Source of the DNA: Hyphomicrobium sp.
GTDB lineage: Bacteria > Pseudomonadota > Alphaproteobacteria > Rhizobiales > Hyphomicrobiaceae
Length of the DNA: 59,161 bases
Direction: 5' to 3'
Assembly: GCF_020852195.1 (NCBI RefSeq)
Contig: NZ_JADZBI010000095.1
Span: forward strand, 1-59,161
Shown: positions 8,829-16,182 of the stretch, one piece after another
How positions within the stretch are numbered: position 1 is the first letter of the stretch
How the letters are laid out: every line of letters starts with the position of its first letter
The notes under the pieces: generated by a model
The model's database searches: none
Told to the model about the DNA's origin: nothing
Seen by the model: the letters and a program-made list of their open reading frames with translations, nothing else
Made by a program: the position numbers and the translations under genes

Positions 8829-9539
8829 TCACGCGGCGGCGAGGTCTGGATACCAGAGCGCAAGGCCGCGGTCGCGGTAGGCCGTGAGGTTTGCGTAGCG
8901 CTCGGCGGCCGTGCGGATGGGCGTCTCGAAGTGCGGGCAGAGCAGGCCCGTCAACATCGCCCACACCGAGGCGTCCGCGCCGCAGGGCGCGTCCCCCATC
9001 AGCCACGGCCTGTCGCCGATCTGCGTCGAGATCGCATCCAGCGCCCGCACTGTCAGGCGCTTGATCTCGTCCTTCGTATGGCGGCCGAAACCCTGTCCGC
9101 GCAGGTCACGCGCCACGCTGCGCCTGATGACCGGCACGATGACGGCACGCAGCGGCGCGGGCACCGCCTCGAAAAACGCGCGTGGTCCTTTGTCGAAATT
9201 CGCCTTGTCGGTCCAGCGCGCGTCCAGGAGCGCCCAATAGACTTGGTCCTCGGCCATCTTCTCGAAAGCCCAGGCGCCCGCTTTCTCCCTCGCGCCGAGG
9301 TTCTTGTCGAAATCAACGCCGTGCTTCTCCTCGAGATGGAAGCGCAGGAACGTCGTGTCGCTGAAGCGGTGGCCGTCATCGTCGAAATAGGGGATCTTGC
9401 GCTTTGGTGCCTTGCCGAAGTCTGCTTGCGCGGTCCGGTACGGAACCCCCGACATCTTGAGCAGCACGTCGGCCTTGGTGCAGAACGGGCTCGCGTCCGG
9501 CAGACCGAACTTGGGGCCGGCAAGGTAGAGCGTGATCAT
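8829..9539 (-). CDS. Glutathione S-transferase family protein (Fax/metaxin-like)
   Basis: A 236-residue protein with a thioredoxin-like N-terminal domain (LYLAGPKFGLPDASPFCTKA, then IPYFDDDGHRFSDTTFLRFHL) and an all-helical C-terminal domain with the DRPWLMGDAPCGADASVWAML motif. This pattern fits the failed-axon-connection/metaxin-like branch of the GST superfamily rather than classical detoxifying GSTs. Cys20 lies near the usual glutathione-binding position. Substrate is unknown. It is followed on the same strand by no close partner; the ligase gene ends 78 bp before its start codon. Confidence 0.8.
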   Translation of the reverse strand: MITLYLAGPKFGLPDASPFCTKADVLLKMSGVPYRTAQADFGKAPKRKIPYFDDDGHRFSDTTFLRFHLEEKHGVDFDKNLGAREKAGAWAFEKMAEDQVYWALLDARWTDKANFDKGPRAFFEAVPAPLRAVIVPVIRRSVARDLRGQGFGRHTKDEIKRLTVRALDAISTQIGDRPWLMGDAPCGADASVWAMLTGLLCPHFETPIRTAAERYANLTAYRDRGLALWYPDLAAA

Positions 9540-9617
9540 TGAGTTCTCCCTGGCTCGCTCAAGGCGCTGTAGCTGCCGATTGTGTCGCCGGTGCGTAGCT
9601 GCGCACGCTGGCCGTCC

Positions 9618-11285
9618 TCAATCGGAAAGGCTCTTGGAGCGCCGCGCGCCTGCGTCCTCTGCCTGCGCGCCCATGAGCGCCCGCGCGGCGTCGATGGTGT
9701 CGGCTTCCCCGGGCGGCTTGTCCCAGCGGATGCGGTGGATGCGCGGAAACCGCATGGCGAGCCCCGACTTGTGGCGCGAGGAGGGGAAGATGGCGTCGAA
9801 GGCCACCTCCAGCACGAGCCGCGGCTCGACTGCGCGCACCGGCCCGAACTGCTCGACCGTGTGCGTGCGCACGAAGCGGTCGATCTCGAGCAACTCGGCG
9901 TCGGTCATGCCCGAGTATGCCTTGCCGACCGGCACCAGCTCGTGGCCGGGATAGATGTCGCCGCGAGGCGGCCCCTCGAGCGTCGGCTCGGCGATCTCGC
10001 GCCAGACACCGAAGGTGTAGTCCGAGTAGTACGACGACCGCTTGCCGGAGCCGCGCTGTGCGTACATCAGTACGCAATCGAGCGTCAGCGCCGCGCGCTT
10101 CCACTTGAACCAGTGTCCGCGCGGGCGACCCGACAGATAAGGGCTGGTCCAGCGCTTGAGCATCAGGCCCTCGATGCCGTCCTGCCGCGCACCCGTCCAT
10201 AGCGCGTCGAGCTCCTCGCGGGTGGAGAAGGGGACGAGCGGGCTCACGTCGGTGAGCGGCGGCGCATGCGCCGCATGCCAGGTTTCGAGGCGGTCCCGCC
10301 GCTCGCGGAACGAAAGCGCGCGCAGGTCGTCTCCGCTGGCGATCAGCAGGTCGTAGAGGCGCACGTGCGCGGGGTGCTCCTTGAGCATGCGGCCGGTGAC
10401 AACCTTGCGGTTGAGCCGCTGCTGCAGGTCGTTGAACGGCGCCACGAGGCCGCGCCGCGCCACCAGCAGCTCGCCGTCGAGCAGCACGTCGTAGCCCTCA
10501 AAGGCCGCGACGATGTCGGGGAACGTGCGCGAGATGTCGTCGCCGGTGCGCGAGAAGATGCGCACGTGCTCGCCGTGGGCCGCGACCTGCACGCGGATGC
10601 CGTCCCACTTCCATTCCGCCGCGAACTCCTCCGGCACGAAGCCGGCCCAATCCGGCTCCTCGATGGCATGGGCGAGCATCAGGGGCCGGAACACCGGCTT
10701 GCCGCCGGCGTCGGGACGCGGCCCTTCGCCTTCGAGCCATTGGAACAGGTCAGTGTAGGGCGGCGTCAGCGCGTGCCAGATCTCCTCGATGTCGGCCACG
10801 TCGTTGCCGCTCATCTCTGCGAGCGCCGTCTTTGCGAGGCGCGCCGAGACGCCGACGCGCGGCGCACCGCCGACGAGCTTCAACAGCGCCCAGCGCCCGC
10901 GCACGTCGAGGCGGTCGAGCAGATGGCCGAGGATCGCCGCGACCTCCGAGGGCTCGGCGGTGGCGAGCGCCGCGACGGTCTCCGCAAGACGCGGCGCGGG
11001 CTCGCGCAGCTCCGGCTCCGGCCACATGAGCGCCACCGTCTCGGCCGTGTCGCCCACGTAGTCGCGCGATAGGGCATAGAGCACGGGATCGACGCGCGTC
11101 TCGAGCAACGTCGCGAGGCTGCGCCGCAGTGGCAGGCGCGGGAACAGCCCGTCGGTGAGGGCCGCCAGCGCGAAGCCGCGGTCGGGGTCCGGCGCCGACC
11201 GGAAATAGTCGGTGAGCAGCGAGAGCTTGCCCTTCCGCGACGGCGTCGTGGTCAGCGTATCGAGCAGGAGGGCGAACGGCTCCAT
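9618..11285 (-). CDS. ATP-dependent DNA ligase (ligase-associated repair type)
   Basis: Seals nicks in duplex DNA with ATP. The 555-residue protein has an N-terminal DNA-binding domain (about residues 1-190), then the adenylation domain with motif I EWKWDGIR near residue 225, where the lysine accepts AMP, LDGELL (motif III), EGLMLK (motif IV) and WFKWKRAALTLDCVL (motif V). A C-terminal OB domain follows. This architecture matches the bacterial ligase that travels with Exo, MPE and Lhr genes. The start at 11285 (MEPFALLLDTL) is chosen over a 25-codon upstream extension that has no family resemblance. The partner exonuclease lies upstream on the same strand. Confidence 0.92.
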   Translation of the reverse strand: MEPFALLLDTLTTTPSRKGKLSLLTDYFRSAPDPDRGFALAALTDGLFPRLPLRRSLATLLETRVDPVLYALSRDYVGDTAETVALMWPEPELREPAPRLAETVAALATAEPSEVAAILGHLLDRLDVRGRWALLKLVGGAPRVGVSARLAKTALAEMSGNDVADIEEIWHALTPPYTDLFQWLEGEGPRPDAGGKPVFRPLMLAHAIEEPDWAGFVPEEFAAEWKWDGIRVQVAAHGEHVRIFSRTGDDISRTFPDIVAAFEGYDVLLDGELLVARRGLVAPFNDLQQRLNRKVVTGRMLKEHPAHVRLYDLLIASGDDLRALSFRERRDRLETWHAAHAPPLTDVSPLVPFSTREELDALWTGARQDGIEGLMLKRWTSPYLSGRPRGHWFKWKRAALTLDCVLMYAQRGSGKRSSYYSDYTFGVWREIAEPTLEGPPRGDIYPGHELVPVGKAYSGMTDAELLEIDRFVRTHTVEQFGPVRAVEPRLVLEVAFDAIFPSSRHKSGLAMRFPRIHRIRWDKPPGEADTIDAARALMGAQAEDAGARRSKSLSD

Positions 11286-11348
11286 TACGCGCCTCCCCCC
11301 GCGTGCAGTCTTGGTGCATGTCGCGCATGCGCCAGGGTGCATGCCTCC

Positions 11349-11464
11349 GACGTCGAGCAAGTGGAACCTTGCGTGGATCCCGGCCTTCGCCGGGATGACG
11401 TCTGTCGTGTGTCCGCCGCCTGCCTCCTCTCGATGTCATCCCGACGCAGGTCGGGACCCACGTC
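11349..11464. repeat. Dispersed inverted-repeat element, family A copy 1
   Basis: A 116-bp intergenic element between the ligase and exonuclease genes. It starts with GACGTCGAGCAAG, contains the hairpin ATCCCGGC-CTTC-GCCGGGAT (11377-11396) and ends with GTCATCCCGACGCAGGTCGG. The same order of sequence blocks occurs in inverted orientation at 22236-22376. It carries no ORF and looks like a REP/MITE-type repeat. Confidence 0.75.
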
Positions 11465-11556
11465 AGCTTTCACCGATCCAACGCTGGCAGGATCCAGGCA
11501 TGACAGCGCAGCCCCGCATCGGCGAACCGCGGACCGGAATATGCCACGGTGGCCCA

Positions 11557-12570
11557 TCACTCTCCCTCGTCCTCAAAGCCGACAAGCGCCAGAGCGCGCG
11601 CCTTGAGGCCGCGCCGCGACAGCTCGTAGACGAGGGCGTCGTCGCGGCCGTGCGTGACCCACACGTCCTCGGCGCCGGTCTCGAGTACGGTGGCGATCAG
11701 CTCCGGCCAGTCGGCGTGATCGGAGATGACCAGCGGCAGCTCAACGCCGCTCTGGCGGACGCGGCCCTTGATGCGCATCCATCCCGATGCGAACGCCGTC
11801 ACCGGATCGGGAAAGCGGCGCGACCAGCGGTCGTCGACGGCCGCGGGAGGGCAGAGGACGAGCGCGCCCGCCAGCTCCGCGGGCTTCACGTCCGGCACCG
11901 GGCGGATGTCGCCGAGATCGACGCCGAGACGCTGGTAGAGCTCGCTCATGGCGAGATGCGCGCCGTGCAGGTAGATCGGCGCGTCGTAGCCGGCATCGCG
12001 CGCCAGCCGGATCACGCGCTGGCACTTGCCGAGGCCATAGGCGCCGACGAGATGCGCGCGCTCCGGATTGCGCCGCAGCGAAGCGAGCAGACGGCCGACC
12101 TCGCGCACGGCGAGCTCGTGGCGGAAGACCGGAAGCGCGAACGTCGCCTCGGTCACGAACACGTCGCAGGCGATGGGCTCGAACGCATCGCAGGTCGGAT
12201 CGGCGCTGCGCTTGTAGTCGCCCGAGACGACGGCGCGCTGCCCGTTCCAGTCGAGCACCACCTGCGCCGAGCCCAGGATGTGGCCCGCCGGAACGAGCCG
12301 CACCGACACGCCATTGATCGAGAGCGCGTGTCTGCCCGCAGTGGATTCGTAGCGACCCGCGCCATCCTCGCCCAGGCGCAGCTTCATTACTTCGATCGTC
12401 TCGGGCGTCGCCAGCACGGCGCCGTGCCCCGGGCGCGCATGATCGCTGTGCCCATGCGTGATGATGGCCCGATCGACCGCACGCGCGGGATCGATGTAGA
12501 CGCCGGCGGGCTCGCAGTAGAGGCCGCGCTCGGTGGGGTAGAGCCACTGGTCCAGTCCGGCTGCAGTCAT
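11557..12570 (-). CDS. Ligase-associated DNA exonuclease (beta-CASP metallo-beta-lactamase fold)
   Basis: A 337-residue metal-dependent nuclease. The HxHxDH motif THGHSDHARPGH sits near residue 35. Later motifs include VSGDYKRSADPTCDAF, with the metal-bridging Asp, FVTEATFALPVFRH, and a C-terminal ISDHADWPEL with the last metal histidine. These fit the family called ligase-associated DNA exonuclease. Known systems pair it with the ATP-dependent ligase (here 271 bp downstream), a phosphoesterase and an Lhr-type helicase; the last two are not in this window. The start is taken at 12570 (MTAAGLDQWLYP); upstream in-frame ATGs add residues not typical of the family. Confidence 0.9.
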   Translation of the reverse strand: MTAAGLDQWLYPTERGLYCEPAGVYIDPARAVDRAIITHGHSDHARPGHGAVLATPETIEVMKLRLGEDGAGRYESTAGRHALSINGVSVRLVPAGHILGSAQVVLDWNGQRAVVSGDYKRSADPTCDAFEPIACDVFVTEATFALPVFRHELAVREVGRLLASLRRNPERAHLVGAYGLGKCQRVIRLARDAGYDAPIYLHGAHLAMSELYQRLGVDLGDIRPVPDVKPAELAGALVLCPPAAVDDRWSRRFPDPVTAFASGWMRIKGRVRQSGVELPLVISDHADWPELIATVLETGAEDVWVTHGRDDALVYELSRRGLKARALALVGFEDEGE

Positions 12571-12754
12571 CGTGTTCTTGATCGTTGAGAAGTTCACGTC
12601 TCGTCGCAGCGCCTGCTTGGCGCGCAATCAGGCATCGTCGACGCATATATGGGGTGCGCTCGCGTGCATGGGAACGCGGATATCCCGCGCCGGTTCGAGG
12701 TCCGGCGTCACAGGTGGAGCGGGTCGTCTCGTGGGCCTCGGGCCCCCGCCGCGA

Positions 12755-12961
12755 TCAGGCGATGATGTCGGGCAGAAGCTGGTCCTCGATCTTCGTGATC
12801 TGGTCCTTGAGGGCGAGCTTCTTCTTCTTCAATCGGCGGATCAGGAGCTGATCGGCGGCCCCGGCCGTTTCGAGCGCCAGGATCTCGTCGTCCAGCAGGC
12901 GGTGCTCGGAGCGCAGCTTAACCAATGCCTCCCGAAGCTCCCTGTCGTTCTGCCGCTGCAT
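12755..12961 (-). CDS. YdcH/DUF465 small coiled-coil protein
   Basis: A 68-residue, highly charged helical protein. The pattern LKKKKLALKDQITKIEDQL near the end is the DUF465 (YdcH) signature, preceded by a heptad-like LRSEHRLLDDEILALE segment. Function is unknown; these proteins are cytoplasmic and probably dimerise by coiled coil. The start at 12961 follows GAAGAGAGCGAC; the longer frame up to 13057 does not resemble the family. It is divergent from a second DUF465 gene 266 bp away. Confidence 0.82.
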   Translation of the reverse strand: MQRQNDRELREALVKLRSEHRLLDDEILALETAGAADQLLIRRLKKKKLALKDQITKIEDQLLPDIIA

Positions 12962-13227
12962 GTCGCTCTCTTCGAAAGCCGGCCGGCCGCCGTGTTTACG
13001 TAAATGCAGGCGGGCCTGAGCCGGCGGGACTATCGTCTCATTTTCTGCGGCGTGCAAGCAAGTCGCCGCGCGGCCGCGATAAAGTTCTTGAGTAAACTGA
13101 TGCTTAGCTGGCCGTTAAGGCTGCGCGGCGGCTTAAACTCTTGTTTGTCACGCCGCCGGCCACGATGGACAGTTCGTGGCAAATCTGTAACAATGCTCCT
13201 GTCTTCAACTCTGAAAAGGAGGTCAGG

Positions 13228-13404
13228 ATGGCGCTATCGGCTCATCTTCAGGAACTCTCAGAGAAGCACCGGCAACTCGAGCGTCGGATTGAAGAGGAGA
13301 CGGCAAGACCCGGTTCGGACGATCTAGCGATCCGCCGGCTCAAACAAGAAAAACTGAAGCTCAAGGACGAAATCTTCAAGCTGGAAACCGCCACACGGCA
13401 CTGA
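13228..13404 (+). CDS. YdcH/DUF465 small coiled-coil protein
   Basis: A 58-residue protein with the DUF465 pattern: LQELSEKHRQLERRIEEE, then IRRLKQEKLKLKDEIFKLE. It is a relative of the divergent gene at 12755-12961 and likely forms a similar antiparallel coiled coil. The start at 13228 has a near-perfect AAAAGGAGGTCAGG ribosome site, which suggests strong translation. The 266 bp between the two genes must hold both promoters; no consensus boxes are clear. No known role beyond the family. Confidence 0.85.
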   Translation: MALSAHLQELSEKHRQLERRIEEETARPGSDDLAIRRLKQEKLKLKDEIFKLETATRH

Positions 13405-13584
13405 CGCCCACCGCGGAGCTGCGAGCGCAGTTGCCCCGGGCACCTGCCATCGCAGCGCTGATGGGCGTCGCCGGCGACCAATCCCCCAACATCACACATC
13501 CAAAAGGCGCGAGGCTGCCAGGGCGGTCTCGCGTTCGTGTTCTTGATCCCGCAGCGCAGCGCGGCGAAGCCGCCTTTCGCAGCT

Positions 13585-15213
13585 CTACGCGTCCTTGGCC
13601 ATCTCGCGCAGCTTGAATTTCTGGATCTTGCCGGTCGAGGTCTTCGGCACCTCGACGAACACTACGCGCCGCGGCGCCTTGAAGTGGGCGAGCCGCTCGC
13701 GGCACCAGGCGATGATCTCCTCCTCGGTCGCCGTCGCACCGGGCTTGAGTTCCACGAAGGCGCAGGGGGTCTCGCCCCATTTCTCGTCGGGCTTGGCAAC
13801 CACGGCGCAGACGACGACGGCCGGGTGCTTGTAGAGCACGTCCTCGACCTCGATCGATGAGATGTTCTCGCCGCCGGAGATGATGACGTCCTTGGAGCGG
13901 TCCTTGAGCTGGATGTAGCCGTCCGGGTGCAGCACGCCAAGATCGCCCGAGTGGAACCAGCCGCCGGAGAACGCCTCGGCCGTCGCCTCGGGGTTCTTGA
14001 GATAGCCCTTCATGACGATGTTGCCGCGGAACATGACCTCGCCGAGCGTCTCGCCGTCGGCCGGAACCTCGGTCATCGTGACCGGATCCATCACCGTTAG
14101 CCCCTCGAGCGCCGGATAGCGCACGCCCTGGCGCGCCCGCTTGGCATCCTTCTCGGGCTTGGGCAGCGCATCCCAGGAGCTGTGCCATTCGTTGAGCGTG
14201 GCAGGCCCGTAGGTTTCGGTGAGGCCGTAGAGATGCGTCAACGCGAAGCCTGCCTCATTCATGCGCGCCATCACCTCCTCGGGCGGCGGCGCGGCGGCGT
14301 GGTTGAACGCCACGCGGTGCGTGATCTCGCGGCGTTCCTCGGGCTTGGCGTTGAGCAGCGTCGCCATCACGATCGGTGCGCCGGAGAGGTGCGTGACCTT
14401 GTGGTCGACGATGGCGTCGTACATGGCCTTGGCGCGCACCCAGCGCAGGCAGACGTGCGTGCCGGCGACCACCGACAGCGACCAAGGGAAGCACCAGCCG
14501 TTGCAGTGGAACATCGGCAGCGTCCACAGGTAGACGGGGTGGCGCGCCATGCCCGTGGCAATGGTGTTCGCGTAGCACATGAGGCCGGCGCCGCGGTGGT
14601 GGTAGACCACGCCCTTGGGATTGCCGGTCGTGCCGGACGTGTAGTTGAGGCTGATGGCCTCCCATTCGTCCTCGGGCATGCGCCAGGCGAAGTCGGGATC
14701 GCCCGCAGGCAGGAACGCCTCGTAGTCGAGATCCGACAGTGGCGGCCCGAGGTCCGGGAACTCCTTATCGTGATAGTCGATGATCAGCGGGGCCGCTTTG
14801 GCGAGCTTGAGCGCCTCTCCCATTAGCCCCGAGAACTCGCGGTCGCTGATCAGCACCTTCGATCCCGCATGGTCGAGCTGAAAGGCGAGGATCGGCGCGT
14901 CGAGGCGCGTGTTCAGGCAATGCAGCACGGCGCCGGTCATCGGCACGGCGAAGTGCGCTTCGAGCATGGCAGGCGTGTTGGAGAGCATGACCGAGACCGT
15001 GTCGCCGGGCCCGATGCCCCGCGCCGCGAGCGCCGAGGCGAGCTGGCGCGCGCGGGCATAGAACTGCCCGTAGGACGTGCGCTGCGCGCCGTGGATGATG
15101 GCCGTGTGCTCCGGGTAGACCTTCGCCGCTCGCTCGAGCAGGCCGATGGGCGTCAGCGGCTGGTAGTTCGCCGGGTTCTTGTCGAGGCCGACGGAATAGG
15201 GGTTCTGGCTCAT
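13585..15213 (-). CDS. Acyl-CoA synthetase (AMP-forming)
   Basis: Activates a carboxylic acid to its CoA thioester via an acyl-AMP. The 542-residue protein has the AMP-binding P-loop YTSGTTGNPKG near residues 191-201, the LYGLTETYGPAT motif, WFHSGDLGVLHPDGYIQLKDR in two adjacent motifs, and the C-terminal STGKIQK lysine motif. The HCNGWCFPW segment resembles medium-chain and methylmercaptopropionate-CoA ligases (DmdB-like), so a medium-chain or branched substrate is possible, but specificity is not visible. It is convergent with the DUF465 gene. In the 180-bp gap only a short GCGGC/GCCGC hairpin near 13560 is seen. Confidence 0.9.
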   Translation of the reverse strand: MSQNPYSVGLDKNPANYQPLTPIGLLERAAKVYPEHTAIIHGAQRTSYGQFYARARQLASALAARGIGPGDTVSVMLSNTPAMLEAHFAVPMTGAVLHCLNTRLDAPILAFQLDHAGSKVLISDREFSGLMGEALKLAKAAPLIIDYHDKEFPDLGPPLSDLDYEAFLPAGDPDFAWRMPEDEWEAISLNYTSGTTGNPKGVVYHHRGAGLMCYANTIATGMARHPVYLWTLPMFHCNGWCFPWSLSVVAGTHVCLRWVRAKAMYDAIVDHKVTHLSGAPIVMATLLNAKPEERREITHRVAFNHAAAPPPEEVMARMNEAGFALTHLYGLTETYGPATLNEWHSSWDALPKPEKDAKRARQGVRYPALEGLTVMDPVTMTEVPADGETLGEVMFRGNIVMKGYLKNPEATAEAFSGGWFHSGDLGVLHPDGYIQLKDRSKDVIISGGENISSIEVEDVLYKHPAVVVCAVVAKPDEKWGETPCAFVELKPGATATEEEIIAWCRERLAHFKAPRRVVFVEVPKTSTGKIQKFKLREMAKDA

Positions 15214-15400
15214 ACGAGGGCTGTTCTGCTCTTGCTTGGTCGCGTGTCGGACGTTCCCCGCCCAACGCTAGCGAAGGTGACACCTGGCGGCAATGTCTTA
15301 TCCGCTGGCCCGCGGCGGGCTGCCTCGAACAGGACCGCCTTGCCAACACTTTGGGCAAAAATAGCGGGGTAAATATCGAGGGCAGCCGCGCGTTCAGGCT

Positions 15401-15428
15401 TTGAAATGCCTGCGGCGCTCTGTACCAT
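15401..15428 (+). promoter_or_regulatory. Predicted sigma-70 promoter of the 26-codon mini-gene
   Basis: TTGAAA (15401-15406), a 16-bp spacer, then TACCAT (15423-15428). The expected start of transcription is near 15435, 34 bp before the small ORF. No experimental support. Confidence 0.45.
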
Positions 15429-15468
15429 GAGCGCGTGTCGTCAGGTCCTCTTTGCAAGGGAGACGGAA

Positions 15469-15549
15469 ATGACGGAACCCAAATTCGAGACCATCGCCTT
15501 GTGGATCGTGGCGGTGCTGGTGCTGATGGCGCCCTGGGCGCTGCTCTGA
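15469..15549 (+). CDS. 26-residue single-span membrane protein
   Basis: A very short ORF with all signs of a real gene. A good ribosome site (AAGGGAGACGGAA) precedes the ATG. The first seven residues (MTEPKFE) are charged or polar, followed by an uninterrupted hydrophobic helix of ~18 residues ending APWALL. A promoter lies upstream and an intrinsic terminator starts 47 bp after the stop. The product should be a one-pass inner-membrane microprotein. No function is known to me; such microproteins often bind a larger membrane complex. The nearest same-strand genes are DUF4170 and the ABC exporter, but the terminator separates them. Confidence 0.6.
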   Translation: MTEPKFETIALWIVAVLVLMAPWALL

Positions 15550-15595
15550 GCAGCCCCTCTTTGGCGACCGCCTGAGAACCGGCCGGAAAATGGGC

Positions 15596-15637
15596 GTCGG
15601 CGCGGAAGGCTGTCCTCGCCCGCGCCGATCCCTTTTT
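15596..15637 (+). terminator. Rho-independent terminator after the mini-gene
   Basis: A perfect 9-bp stem TCGGCGCGG (15597-15605) / CCGCGCCGA (15620-15628), extended by one G-T pair, then TCCCTTTTT with five Ts at 15633-15637. It closes a ~200-nt transcript carrying the 26-codon ORF. The following 270 bp up to DUF4170 show nothing further that I can name. Confidence 0.7.
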
Positions 15638-15910
15638 CAATCCCTGCCAACTTCTGAGCTGCCGTCTTGCGCGGCCATGTCCCGACAGTGCCACAGCAAG
15701 TTGGAGATCCTCTTAAGAAGACTGCTTAATAACTGGTGAGCGCGGCTGAAAGGCAATCCGTGCGCGAATCCCGACGGATTTCCGGGATCGGCGCAAGAAA
15801 AGCGGTGGGACCGCAGCAGAGCGTCGCCTTGAACCCGAGCCGGGGATAGGGCAGGAAATAGCTTGATGAGGCGCCGCCGTCGGGAGCGCGGCGATGAGAG
15901 GATCCCAGGC

Positions 15911-16168
15911 ATGAGCGAGCACGAGACGTCCCCCGGGCAGCTTCTTCACCTTGTGTTTGGCGGCGAGCTTCGCGATCTGGACGGCATCGAGTTCCGGGAC
16001 CTCGGCAACCTCGACATCGTCGGGATCTATCCCAACTATGCCGAGGCCCTGGTGGCCTGGAAGGCGGCCGCGCAGAAGAGCGTCGACAACGCGGCGGTGC
16101 GCTACTTCATCGTCCATATGCACCGCTTGCTGGAGCCGGAAGGCTCGGGCACCAAGGTGCGCGCGTAG
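15911..16168 (+). CDS. DUF4170 family protein
   Basis: An 85-residue protein with LLHLVFGGELRDLDGIEFRD and VGIYPNYAEALVAWKAAAQ, the DUF4170 pattern, and the typical HMHRLLEP near the end. In Rhizobiales this family is almost always next to lipid A/KDO genes, as here: the MsbA-like exporter begins 14 bp downstream, so they are probably co-transcribed. The biochemical role is unknown. The start at 15911 is chosen because the family begins there; a 16-codon Arg-rich upstream extension is unlikely. Confidence 0.85.
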   Translation: MSEHETSPGQLLHLVFGGELRDLDGIEFRDLGNLDIVGIYPNYAEALVAWKAAAQKSVDNAAVRYFIVHMHRLLEPEGSGTKVRA

Positions 16169-16182
16169 GACCGCACGAGACG

